Below are positions 6,454 through 13,466 of a DNA stretch of 16,237 nt, in pieces; positions within the stretch are counted from its first letter, which is position 1, and every line of letters begins with the position of its first letter. Location: the NCBI RefSeq assembly GCF_003951315.1, contig NZ_QLJH01000046.1, forward strand, positions 1-16,237, given 5' to 3'. The notes under the pieces were generated by a model. It was given only the letters and a program-made list of their open reading frames with translations, was not told where the DNA came from and ran no database searches. The DNA is from Sphingomonas sp. S-NIH.Pt15_0812. GTDB lineage: Bacteria; Pseudomonadota; Alphaproteobacteria; Sphingomonadales; Sphingomonadaceae. The translations under genes and the position numbers were made by a program.

Positions 6454-7472
6454 TAGGTGTTTGATCCCGCGGTTTGATGGTGCGATCCTTTCGTTGGAAT
6501 GGAAGGAAGCCGCATGGGACAGGTACGTCATGGGTGCGCCACGACCACGCACGCCGTCCGAGCAGCAATACAGCGATCGCAAGCTTCGCTCGCGACGCTG
6601 AGCCGTGAGCTGGGGATCAACCCGAAGACCGTCGCGAAGTGGCGGAAGCGGGCAACGGTCGAGGATCTGAAGACCGGCCCGAAGGCCCCTCATTCGACTA
6701 CCTTGACCGAGGCTGAAGAGGCGATGGTTGTGTCGTTCCGACGGCACACGTTACTACCGCTCGACGATTGCCTCTACGCCCTGCAGCCGTCGATCCCGCA
6801 CCTGACCCGATCAGCGCTGCATCGTTGCCTGCAGCGGCACGGCATCTCACGGTTGCCGGATGTCGAGGGCGACAAGCCGAAGCGTCAGCGCTTTAAGCGC
6901 TACCCGATCGGCTTCTTCCACATCGATATTGCTGAGGTACAGACTGCCGAAGGCAAGCTCTACCTGTTCGTCGGCATAGACCGCACAAGCAAATTTGCGG
7001 TCACGCAGCTGGTCGACAAAGCCGACCGACGGACAGCGTGGGAATTCCTGGAACACCTGCTGAAAGCCGTGCCGTACCGAATACACACGATCCTGACCGG
7101 TAACGGCATCCAGTTCGCCGACCAGCCGCGCAACCGCAACACCGCCTGGTCGCGCCAGATGCGCTTCGACATGATCTGCGAGGCGAACGCCATCGAGCAC
7201 CGACTGACAAAGCCAAACCACCCGTGGACCAACGGCCAGGTCGAGCGGATGAACCGAACGATCAAGGACGCGACCGTCAAACGCTTCCATTACGAGAGCC
7301 ACGACCAGCTCCGGACGCACCTCGCTGACTTCATGGCAGCTTACAACTTCGCCCGCCGGCTCAAGACGCTCAACGGCCTTACACCCTACGAATACATCGC
7401 CAAGATCTGGACGTCAGAGCCAGATCGGTTCATCCTCGACCCGATCCACCAGATGCCGGGACTGAACACCTA
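6454..7472 (+). mobile_element. IS481-family insertion sequence, complete copy
   Basis: Left end TAGGTGTTTGATCCCG (from 6454) and right end, read inward from 7472, TAGGTGTTCAGTCCCG are inverted repeats with three mismatches in the first 16 positions. TA at both outer edges may be a 2-base target duplication or part of the repeat. One transposase gene fills the element. A second copy in the same orientation starts at 15982, and a fragment of a third right end lies inverted at 9275. Confidence 0.88.
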
Positions 7473-7473
7473 G
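6514..7473 (+). CDS. IS481-family DDE transposase, catalytic Asp replaced
   Basis: 319 residues from ATG 6514, preceded by GGAAGGAAG at a good distance. An N-terminal helix-turn-helix (LATLSRELGINPKTVAKWRKR, about residues 27-47) binds the ends, followed by an rve-type catalytic core. The first Asp is residue 138 (FFHIDIAEV) and the Glu is residue 244 (GQVERMNRTIKD). The second Asp, expected in LTDNGIQF, is Gly196 here (codon GGT at 7099-7101, reading LTGNGIQF). This single change should abolish strand transfer while the frame stays intact. The stop codon TAG uses the last bases of the element and its flank. It belongs to a group I recall as common in sphingomonads. Confidence 0.9.
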   Translation: MGQVRHGCATTTHAVRAAIQRSQASLATLSRELGINPKTVAKWRKRATVEDLKTGPKAPHSTTLTEAEEAMVVSFRRHTLLPLDDCLYALQPSIPHLTRSALHRCLQRHGISRLPDVEGDKPKRQRFKRYPIGFFHIDIAEVQTAEGKLYLFVGIDRTSKFAVTQLVDKADRRTAWEFLEHLLKAVPYRIHTILTGNGIQFADQPRNRNTAWSRQMRFDMICEANAIEHRLTKPNHPWTNGQVERMNRTIKDATVKRFHYESHDQLRTHLADFMAAYNFARRLKTLNGLTPYEYIAKIWTSEPDRFILDPIHQMPGLNT

Positions 7474-8108
7474 GCACGATAGCTCATCATCGTAGCTGCG
7501 TTTTCTACGTCTGTTTTATAGCTTCTTAGAAGCACTAAAACTTCGTCTGCCAAGCTACGCCATTCATCAGAACTTATGTCCAAATATTCACCATGAGCTA
7601 TCTTATTGCGCCTTTTCAGCAGAGACTCATCTATCAGGTTGGCCTTGGCCTCGTAGGGAACATGGCTAATACATAGTGACGACGCAATATTAAAGAATAC
7701 TGTAGAACTTAAATTTGACTCAGTGTTGACCGCGCCAGAAAAATCAACGCTGAACCGTTCAGACATTTTCGTTGTTAGGAATGACAAAGCGCTTAAATTG
7801 CCCTCGTAGTTCCCAGACTCACGAAGGGTGTTAAGGTACGCTTTCATACCCATAACCACGAATGGAGCCTTTAATTCAGAATAATATATCTTCTGATTAT
7901 TCAAGTACTCTACATACGCCAAAGACGATGCTTTTACAAATCCCTCCCAATGGGCATAAAGCACTGCAACTCCAGCTCGTATAAGAGTCGATTGAGATAA
8001 AGATTTAGAGGACTTTACACCTGTTTTAAGGTCGGCGACCTCTTTAAGTCGCCAACCCATTTCTTTATCAAGACGATCCTGTAAATGGCTAAGCGTTCGA
8101 ATCTTCAT
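7470..8108 (-). CDS. HEPN-domain RNase-like protein, MAE_28990/MAE_18760 type
   Basis: 212 residues. The family hallmark AVLYAHWEGFVK lies at residues 48-59 and the HEPN catalytic motif Rx4H at residues 167-172 (RNKIAH), the signature of metal-independent RNases found in toxin-antitoxin and abortive-infection systems. The protein should be cytosolic. It follows the DUF262 gene by 3 bases without its own clear ribosome site, so translation is probably coupled. The reading frame ends in a TAG made by the right end of the IS481 element, so the insertion trimmed the C-terminus. The remaining end (ENAATMMSYRA) resembles the natural ending of the family, so only a few residues seem lost. Base composition is clearly AT-richer than the surrounding DNA, indicating transfer. 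Confidence 0.82.
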   Translation of the reverse strand: MKIRTLSHLQDRLDKEMGWRLKEVADLKTGVKSSKSLSQSTLIRAGVAVLYAHWEGFVKASSLAYVEYLNNQKIYYSELKAPFVVMGMKAYLNTLRESGNYEGNLSALSFLTTKMSERFSVDFSGAVNTESNLSSTVFFNIASSLCISHVPYEAKANLIDESLLKRRNKIAHGEYLDISSDEWRSLADEVLVLLRSYKTDVENAATMMSYRA

Positions 8109-8111
8109 ATA

Positions 8112-9215
8112 TCAAGGACGCAAAAATGACTGCCCCATGGGCAGTAAGTTTACTAACCGAGTGGTGCCACGGGTACCGCCACCAGAATTATTCCTAAAAG
8201 TTTGATCTGCCCAAAGGCTTTGAGCCTTGGAAATTATAAAATTCTTTCGTGCTACACCATCCATGCCTTCGATAGCATCGATGTTCCTAGCAACACCAGG
8301 GGCAAGAACCTCAAAGACAGAGATCAGAAACTTACCTTTGAAAGCGGTTCCATCCCATCGCTTAAAGGCGTCTGACCCAAGCGCATCATTAAGGACTGTA
8401 AAAACGCGCCTAAACAATTCACCTTGAGTCTCAAAATCGAAGTTCTCATCACTAGCCATCTGAATCAGTGAACTGTCTAAGTACTCATGAACATCAAGTG
8501 CCTTATTGTACGGTGTGTTCAAGAATGACAGAAAGCGAAGGGCTAGTTCAACATGGCCTTGGCTTTCAATTGCTGTATCAGTCTGAGCAGTTGTCTCTTT
8601 GAAAGGATCAAAGATGGCTAGATCCATGATCCAAGAATGGAAGTCAGGGTTAATCATAACTGCGATGCAATTCCGTACTTCTTGTTCAGATAGACGCTCT
8701 CCACCTGTATTTAGCCGCTGGAAAAGCTCATATTTAGCTTTTGCATCGCTCTCTTTCTTAAGTATTTCAATGCGCAAGCGAGCTCTTTTTACCTGAAGCT
8801 GCTGAGCCTGACCTATTCCATCATCAGAATCTGAGGAAGAAGGTTCCCACTTTTTTCCTTCCAAAGAAGGGAGGTAATTCGTTCCCGCGAGCGTCAGAGG
8901 CATAGGATTAGCGCCTGCGCCCTGAAGTAAGCCTGTAAACTGAAATACAGTCGAGAGCCGTTGAAGGCCGTCGATTAGCTCCCAGATGCCGTTTTCATCC
9001 TGAAAGACGAAAATGGGCGGAATAGGGATACCAAGCAATAATGACTCGATGAATCTCGTCTTGTTAGTCTCATCCCATCGGAAGAGACGCTGATAAGCTG
9101 GGTTTATACGAAGCTCGTTGTCTCGATAGAGATTCATAATCTCCCCGATGGACATCTCATACCCATCGGAAATTATCTCTGTACGTGCGAGTGCAATTTC
9201 CTCTGACAGCGGCAT
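8112..9215 (-). CDS. DUF262 (GmrSD/ParB-Srx fold) protein
   Basis: 367 residues from ATG 9215, with AGGAG about 9 bases upstream. The N-terminal half carries the DUF262 pattern: INPAYQRLFRWD (37-48), LLGIPIPPIFVF (60-71), and the nucleotide-binding/nuclease signature LIDGLQRLSTV (80-90, a DGQQR variant), followed by FQRLNTGGERLSEQEVRN (165-182). DUF262 is the N-terminal domain of the GmrSD modification-dependent restriction enzyme and occurs in many defence operons. This short version lacks the HNH-type DUF1524 nuclease domain of GmrD; the adjacent HEPN protein may be the effector instead. It contains a Ser/Asp-rich insert at 125-135. The gene is AT-rich and uses codons unlike its neighbours. 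Only 59 bases separate its start from the IS481 fragment, so its promoter is short or may involve the IS end. Confidence 0.85.
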   Translation of the reverse strand: MPLSEEIALARTEIISDGYEMSIGEIMNLYRDNELRINPAYQRLFRWDETNKTRFIESLLLGIPIPPIFVFQDENGIWELIDGLQRLSTVFQFTGLLQGAGANPMPLTLAGTNYLPSLEGKKWEPSSSDSDDGIGQAQQLQVKRARLRIEILKKESDAKAKYELFQRLNTGGERLSEQEVRNCIAVMINPDFHSWIMDLAIFDPFKETTAQTDTAIESQGHVELALRFLSFLNTPYNKALDVHEYLDSSLIQMASDENFDFETQGELFRRVFTVLNDALGSDAFKRWDGTAFKGKFLISVFEVLAPGVARNIDAIEGMDGVARKNFIISKAQSLWADQTFRNNSGGGTRGTTRLVNLLPMGQSFLRP

Positions 9216-9274
9216 CAGCGATTTCTCCTGTTGGCTGAAGAATGCAGCATAACAACCGCTAAACGCAAGGTGTT

Positions 9275-9333
9275 TAGGTGTTCAGTCCCAGCATCTGGTG
9301 GATCGGGTCGACGATGAACCGCCTGGCTCTGAC
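9275..9333 (-). mobile_element. IS481 right-end fragment, inverted
   Basis: Bases 9275-9320 match the reverse complement of the right end of the element at 6454-7472 with two differences. The match continues through CTGGCTCTGAC (9323-9333) after a small offset. It stops exactly where an IS3-type end begins. The DUF262-HEPN pair therefore lies between two inward-facing IS481 right ends. Confidence 0.85.
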
Positions 9334-9419
9334 TGAGCTGCTGCCGGTCCGATGGATACCAGGTTAAGCTACCTGCGCCTGCCGTTCGAAGTCCATGGCG
9401 CTGAGATAGCCCATCTGCG
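9334..9419 (-). mobile_element. IS3-family remnant (terminal repeat plus transposase C-terminus)
   Basis: Starting with TGAGCTGCTGCCGGTCCGAT at 9334, typical of an IS3-type end, the minus strand encodes QMGYLSAMDFERQAQVA and a TAA (9364-9366). This resembles the usual C-terminus (LGYLSPxEFE) of IS3-family OrfB. The rest of the element is gone. It sits inside the IS481 fragment, so this looks like an IS within an IS followed by deletion. Confidence 0.6.
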
Positions 9420-9433
9420 GCTTTCACCATGAG

Positions 9434-9488
9434 CGAATGGCAGAAGTTGGGAGCGGGCACGCACCCCGGAATGACCGGTTCTGGGTCC
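9434..9488. repeat. Dispersed degenerate intergenic repeat, copy B
   Basis: It opens CGAATGGCAG and closes GGAATGACCGGTTCTGGGTC, the same core as the copies near 11745 and 13315. The gap 9420-9549 contains nothing else recognisable. Confidence 0.45.
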
Positions 9489-9549
9489 AAGTGACTGGTT
9501 TCCCCCCGAAACTGGAACGTCATAGTTCGCTTGCAGTCGCCGCTGCTCT

Positions 9550-10473
9550 TTATCGCTGTACAAGATCCTGCAGGCGGTCTCCGAAGCGCAACCAGCTTCC
9601 GCTGATGTGTAAGCTGTCAAAAAGCTCGGCGGGCGTGACCGCCAGCAGCGCGATAAACTCCCCGCTCGCATCGGTCATGTCGTATCGCGTCCGCAGGTCG
9701 GCAACAAAGCGGTTGTGATAGTTCGCCAGCCAGATCAGCTTGCGGCGCTCCTTACCGCTCACTGATTGGAGCTCGGTCTCGATCAAGTCACGGTGGCGCA
9801 TCAGAAATGAGAATTGGCCAATCTCGCCCTCATCGAACTCTCCAGCGTCTGCGGCTGCGAGGTAATCAAGAAAATAACAGCCATCTTCGCCCACGGCAAT
9901 GTAGCGTCGGGCCATCTCCAAGTCGTTTTCGTCGAACTGTCCTTCCTGCCAGAGGAACGGGTCATCGAGGAACGCCTCGACCGCCGCCTCATCGATCGTG
10001 ATCCGTGGATAAACCGCCTCATTCTGCTCGATTTCATAGGCCCGCACCATCGCCGGTCCGAACACCGGGCCACTACCGTCGATGCCGACATGAACATCGC
10101 CAATAGTAAGGCCGCCGCGAATCAGGATACCTCGATTCAAACACTGGATCTGGGCATGCATGAGGTTCAGTAGTTCGTAGAGGAAAGGACCGTCCTGCGA
10201 CTGAGTCTCCGTCGTTCTGACGCGCACGACGGCGTCAGACACCGACTCGGAAAAGGACTGGCTGTAAAGCCGCAGTTCGTCCAATCGGTTCGATATGGGC
10301 TCTTCGTGTCCATCGCCGCGTGTGTAGTTCCGTAGTAGACTCAAGATCTCAAGGATCTGCCCAGCGTCGCGGGTGGCGAGTAGACGGCGGAAGCCGAGGA
10401 TGTCAATGAACGTAACAATGGCCTTCTCGTACCCTGAGGGGGCCGGGATAGGGTCTGTAGGCGTGGTAGCCAT
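9550..10473 (-). CDS. Class III nucleotidyl-cyclase-fold protein
   Basis: 307 residues from ATG 10473 (GAGG about 11 bases upstream); the open frame extends 73 codons further but without family-like sequence. The pattern is that of the cyclase homology domain: VTFIDILGF (residues 20-28, Asp24 the likely metal ligand), SESVSDAVVRV (76-86, the second strand pair), RGGLTIGDVHVG (119-130), and GPVFGPAMVRAYEIE...YPRI (135-158). Members of this broad group are usually annotated as hypothetical; some relatives in Pycsar defence make cyclic pyrimidine nucleotides. No standard Pycsar effector (TIR or multi-TM with a cyclic-nucleotide sensor) is adjacent, so that role is a guess. The acidic C-terminal part (165-307) is family-specific. 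Upstream, 10474-10761 shows no gene I can support. Confidence 0.65.
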   Translation of the reverse strand: MATTPTDPIPAPSGYEKAIVTFIDILGFRRLLATRDAGQILEILSLLRNYTRGDGHEEPISNRLDELRLYSQSFSESVSDAVVRVRTTETQSQDGPFLYELLNLMHAQIQCLNRGILIRGGLTIGDVHVGIDGSGPVFGPAMVRAYEIEQNEAVYPRITIDEAAVEAFLDDPFLWQEGQFDENDLEMARRYIAVGEDGCYFLDYLAAADAGEFDEGEIGQFSFLMRHRDLIETELQSVSGKERRKLIWLANYHNRFVADLRTRYDMTDASGEFIALLAVTPAELFDSLHISGSWLRFGDRLQDLVQR

Positions 10474-10761
10474 TAGGTGCGCATCCTCTAGAAGATAAAG
10501 ATTTTTGTCGAGCCGAAATCGAATTTTAGCAAGATATGGATTGCAACCATTGCGCAAGGATGTCCACGCAACGACCTGTTGAAGCCGGCTAACCGCTAAG
10601 TTGCCTAAGATCTGGCGGTCCGGCAAGGTCCTCATGTCGCACGAAATTGGGGATCTGGGCTTGCTTTCGCCGTGCTCCCGAGTTTGATACATGGCGGGTC
10701 TCTAGTACCGGCAAGAGGGCTCTGGGAGACCGCTTCTGGTCCAGCCTGCTCAACCTTACAT

Positions 10762-11598
10762 CTACGCTCCCTTGCTCAAATTTAGGTTGGCTGCCGCAGA
10801 CTGAATGGCGTCGGTAACATCTTGAACTCCCTCGATAAGCCACACCGCGTCCTCAAGCAGGAAGCGCCAGCCGTTGACGTGTTTGATGTGCATTGCCCGG
10901 CTTACGACTGCTGCATGGGGAATGATGGCCGCACGGCGTACAGCGAAGTCGGAACTGAAAAGCACCGCCGCTAGGTAATCAAAGGCTTTGTCGGGCAAGC
11001 CGCGTAGTACGCCGAGCTGCCGCTCTCCAGCCCTATTGTTGCGCAGCCTGCGGGCCTTGATTTGATAGCGTGTGCCTTGATTGTCCTGGGCGTCGTAGCC
11101 GGTCGCCGAGTTCACCGTCAGCTCCCAGCCGAAAGCTTTAGCAAAGAGATGCTCTGCATAGTCGCCAAGTGGCGCATTCCCAGTCCGGACCACCTCGTGG
11201 CGCCGGAGCTCTTCGACTGCAGCCGCCTGCAAACGAAGGAGCGTCGTCGCGCTTGCAGCTCGCAAGAACGGCCACTCAGCGCCGAGCAGGGAGGGCGGAT
11301 GCGCTACCCCAGTCGCTGAAGGTTGCGGGCTCGCTGTCTCACCCGGCGTGGGCCGGCTGACGTAGACCGACTCTGGAACTAGTCGACGCAGTCGGTTGCC
11401 TACGTTCATCCGCTGCTGTCCTGCGTTCAGGTGCGCGTATTTCGCTGCATCCACCCCGAACTCGGCAGCGACCGATGCCAAAAGCCCGAGGTCCAAAAGT
11501 CCGTCACGGCCAGTTGTGCGCGCCCGTAGCCAACGGTTGAAGGGACTGTCGCGCGTCTCCGCGTTCCAGGCCTCACGTTGCTCCGGTGTGAAGTGCAT
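10762..11598 (-). CDS. PD-(D/E)XK-fold protein with D...QxK (Mrr-like) site
   Basis: 278 residues from ATG 11598, with GGGAGGTCC about 9 bases upstream. The N-terminal part (residues 18-76) is a helical region (SPFNRWLRARTTGRDGLLDL...GQQRMNVGNRLRRLVP), then a Pro/Ser-rich linker (80-105). The C-terminal part is a nuclease fold: Glu149 in APLGDYAEHLFAKAFG, Asp169 in TGYDAQD, and Gln179-x-Lys181 in RYQIKARR. D with QxK is the arrangement of Mrr-type restriction nucleases. From recall, similar proteins are widely annotated as uncharacterised. The whole pattern suggests a DNA-cleaving accessory gene, but cleavage is not shown. It may form a loose operon with the cyclase-like gene 288 bases downstream. 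Confidence 0.68.
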   Translation of the reverse strand: MHFTPEQREAWNAETRDSPFNRWLRARTTGRDGLLDLGLLASVAAEFGVDAAKYAHLNAGQQRMNVGNRLRRLVPESVYVSRPTPGETASPQPSATGVAHPPSLLGAEWPFLRAASATTLLRLQAAAVEELRRHEVVRTGNAPLGDYAEHLFAKAFGWELTVNSATGYDAQDNQGTRYQIKARRLRNNRAGERQLGVLRGLPDKAFDYLAAVLFSSDFAVRRAAIIPHAAVVSRAMHIKHVNGWRFLLEDAVWLIEGVQDVTDAIQSAAANLNLSKGA

Positions 11599-11700
11599 TG
11601 CCGCTGGACCTCCCCATGCTAATCGAAACTACCTGCCTATCGAAGTGGAAGGCTGCCGACGAGAGTGCGGCTATCCGCGAGCGGGTGCCCAGACGGCCGT

Positions 11701-11759
11701 GAACGAGCGGCCGGTTTCAGGAGGCGCTACAGCGGCATTAGATGACTGCTTCTGGGTCC
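11701..11759. repeat. Dispersed degenerate intergenic repeat, copy C
   Basis: AACGAGCGGCCG ... GATGACTGCTTCTGGGTC. It aligns with copy D at 13278 through AACGAGCGxCCG, a similar spacer, and ATGACTGCxTxTGGGTC. Confidence 0.6.
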
Positions 11760-11819
11760 TCGCCGCGGCGAGGCCATTGGCGGGTGTCGACCAAATCACG
11801 CCGCTCCGATACGGTGACG

Positions 11820-11856
11820 GGAATGTCCGCCCACGTCAAAACCAACCATTCGCAAT
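11820..11856. repeat. Possible further copy of the dispersed repeat (E)
   Basis: GGAATGTCCGCCCACGTC followed by CCATTCGCAAT resembles the GGAATGwCCGC...CATTCG scheme. The match is short, and the region 11599-12080 otherwise has only a possible small broken ORF. Confidence 0.3.
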
Positions 11857-11908
11857 GCTGATAGCTGCCGGGCAGTAAGGTGCCTACCTATACCTATCAG
11901 GAAGGAGT

Positions 11909-12040
11909 ATGGCGAAGTACAAGGAACACTATCAGGTTTAACGCAGCAAAGACGATGCTGAAGTGAATGCGGAAATCGTGGCGACGACTAAGCGCAAGCG
12001 CGGGGAACCCACAATGCGAACGGAAGCGGTGACGCGGTAG
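11909..12040 (+). pseudogene. Possible small broken ORF
   Basis: GGAAGGAG lies directly before ATG 11909, but the frame reads only ten residues (MAKYKEHYQV) before TAA at 11939. The same frame then continues, charged and plausible as protein, for 32 codons to TAG at 12038-12040. This could be a remnant with one nonsense change, or chance. I do not recognise the product. Confidence 0.25.
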
Positions 12041-12080
12041 CTACCCAAGTCTTCTGAGGTTCCAGGATCTCTTCCAAAGT

Positions 12081-12893
12081 CTATTTTCTAACCTCAGACT
12101 TGGCTTCTTCTGGATCTTCGGCATCGCCACCGTGATGCGTGATGGCTTCGTAGATATTGCCGCCGTGCTCGATCAGCTTGTCTGCCTGCTCGACAACCGC
12201 GCTCGATGCAGCAATCGCTACGCCGATCGCGACAATCGGCTTCTTTGCCTTTTGGAACCATGAGCGGGCGCTGTCGGTCTGACCGCCTTCCATATTCTGG
12301 CTACGAGCGACCTCGGCGGCCATCGATCCGTATGCGCGTGAAATGCCGTCGATACCAATGAACTGGTAATTGCCTATCGCCCAACGAAGGTGGTGTAGCT
12401 GACGGATCACAAAGGCCCTCAGGGTCGCGTCATCGATCGCATCTGTTGCGCTCTCGATCAGCTTATCAACTGAAGCAGTCCATGCCTTGAGCGTCGCCTT
12501 GGGCATGTCGCGATTCGCATTAGGCTTTAGGACGTCATCGAGTAACGTCAGGAGACGGAACGAGTCCGCTTCCTTTTTTAGCTCATCCGTGGTTAATACT
12601 TGTAGTTTCGTGACCTCGACATAATTCTGGAGGGTACCTGCCGCCCCAAGATACATTTGCTTGCTGGCATGACGCAGAGAGCTATTTTCGATCTCATCAT
12701 GCAGCGCAGCTAGACTTCGTGAGATAGCTCCCAGCGCGAAATAATATTCGTCGCTCGAAATTTCAGCATCGAACAAGGCGGCCCAAGCCGTTCCCATATA
12801 CCGGTTTTGACCACCGGTAACGGCCCGAAAAACCGAAACTACCTCCGAAGCGCGAGTGTGGTGATTGATTTCGACTTCTTCCGCGTCAGCCAT
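12081..12893 (-). CDS. Unknown protein with one membrane segment near the C-terminus
   Basis: 270 residues from ATG 12893, with AGAGGGAG about 5 bases upstream. I do not recognise the family. Residues 1-215 are predicted mostly helical, acidic to neutral, with regular Leu/Ala spacing and no enzyme motif. Residues 219-235 (PIVAIGVAIAASSAVVEQ), after a basic cluster (KAKK), form one weak hydrophobic segment that could be a membrane anchor with the short acidic His-containing tail beyond it. There is no N-terminal signal peptide. It is in the same strand and neighbourhood as the nuclease-fold and cyclase-fold genes but separated by about 480 bases, so a shared operon is uncertain. It could be an effector, or simply an unrelated cargo gene. 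Confidence 0.72.
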   Translation of the reverse strand: MADAEEVEINHHTRASEVVSVFRAVTGGQNRYMGTAWAALFDAEISSDEYYFALGAISRSLAALHDEIENSSLRHASKQMYLGAAGTLQNYVEVTKLQVLTTDELKKEADSFRLLTLLDDVLKPNANRDMPKATLKAWTASVDKLIESATDAIDDATLRAFVIRQLHHLRWAIGNYQFIGIDGISRAYGSMAAEVARSQNMEGGQTDSARSWFQKAKKPIVAIGVAIAASSAVVEQADKLIEHGGNIYEAITHHGGDAEDPEEAKSEVRK

Positions 12894-13154
12894 GTTCGCT
12901 CCCTCTGCCGACTAGATAGGCACAGTGGAACAAGCGAGCAACATGCGGCTCACGGTTGAGCGTCAACCATGCGTCAGCTTTGATAGAAGCGCGTCCGTCC
13001 TGCTCTCAAAATTGATGAGCAGCCTGTATTAGCGGGTCATAGCGGCGCGACCAGCTCCAAAACCGATGTCGGCTTCGCGCGAACTGGTGTCCAGAAGCTG
13101 CCAGGTTGCAATCAACCTATCTCTGCCGTTGTATGGTGCGCATGTGGCAGACGT

Positions 13155-13187
13155 CGGATGTCGGCTATGGGCAAAATCTGCCGTTCG
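13155..13187. repeat. Dispersed degenerate intergenic repeat, copy F
   Basis: CGGATGTCGGCTATGGGC then CTGCCGTTCG; compare copy A. It lies in the 573-base stretch 12894-13466, which has repeats but no gene I can support. Confidence 0.4.
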
Positions 13188-13277
13188 AAACATCGCCGAA
13201 GAACAGCACAAATGTCCTACTCCTGGCCGTTTCCACTACGTCAATGTGGCTGCGTAGCCCTCGGAGCATGTCACATT

Positions 13278-13334
13278 AACGAGCGTCCGAAGCTGGGGGC
13301 TGGTCAAGCAGGTCTGAATGACTGCATGTGGGTC
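13278..13334. repeat. Dispersed degenerate intergenic repeat, copy D
   Basis: AACGAGCGTCCG ... GAATGACTGCATGTGGGTC, the closest partner of copy C (11701-11759). Confidence 0.6.
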
Positions 13335-13466
13335 ACCAGCCATATGAGCCATGTCCGCATACGATAAAATCTGCGGCGTGAAGGGCCTCGCAGCAGGGCA
13401 TGGTCGCCTCCGGAGACTTCTTCCTGTTCTGGACGTTCAACGGCAAACAGGCTGAAGGAAGCAGGA

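Noticed and set aside
9550..10473. Calling this gene a Pycsar pyrimidine cyclase (PycC)
   Set aside because: The fold pattern fits, but many unrelated proteins share it and no recognisable Pycsar effector is adjacent.
10474..10692. N-terminal extension of the cyclase-fold gene
   Set aside because: The frame is open, but the extension (rich in Arg, Cys and Pro) does not resemble the family, and ATG 10473 has a ribosome site directly before the conserved region.
11396..11878. Plus-strand open frame of 160 codons
   Set aside because: It overlaps the start of the nuclease-fold gene on the other strand and then runs through a dispersed repeat; its composition is not protein-like.
13029..13367. 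Small open frames in the gap before the dehydrogenase
   Set aside because: They are short, Cys/Arg-rich and cross degenerate repeats C/D-type sequence; nothing supports coding.
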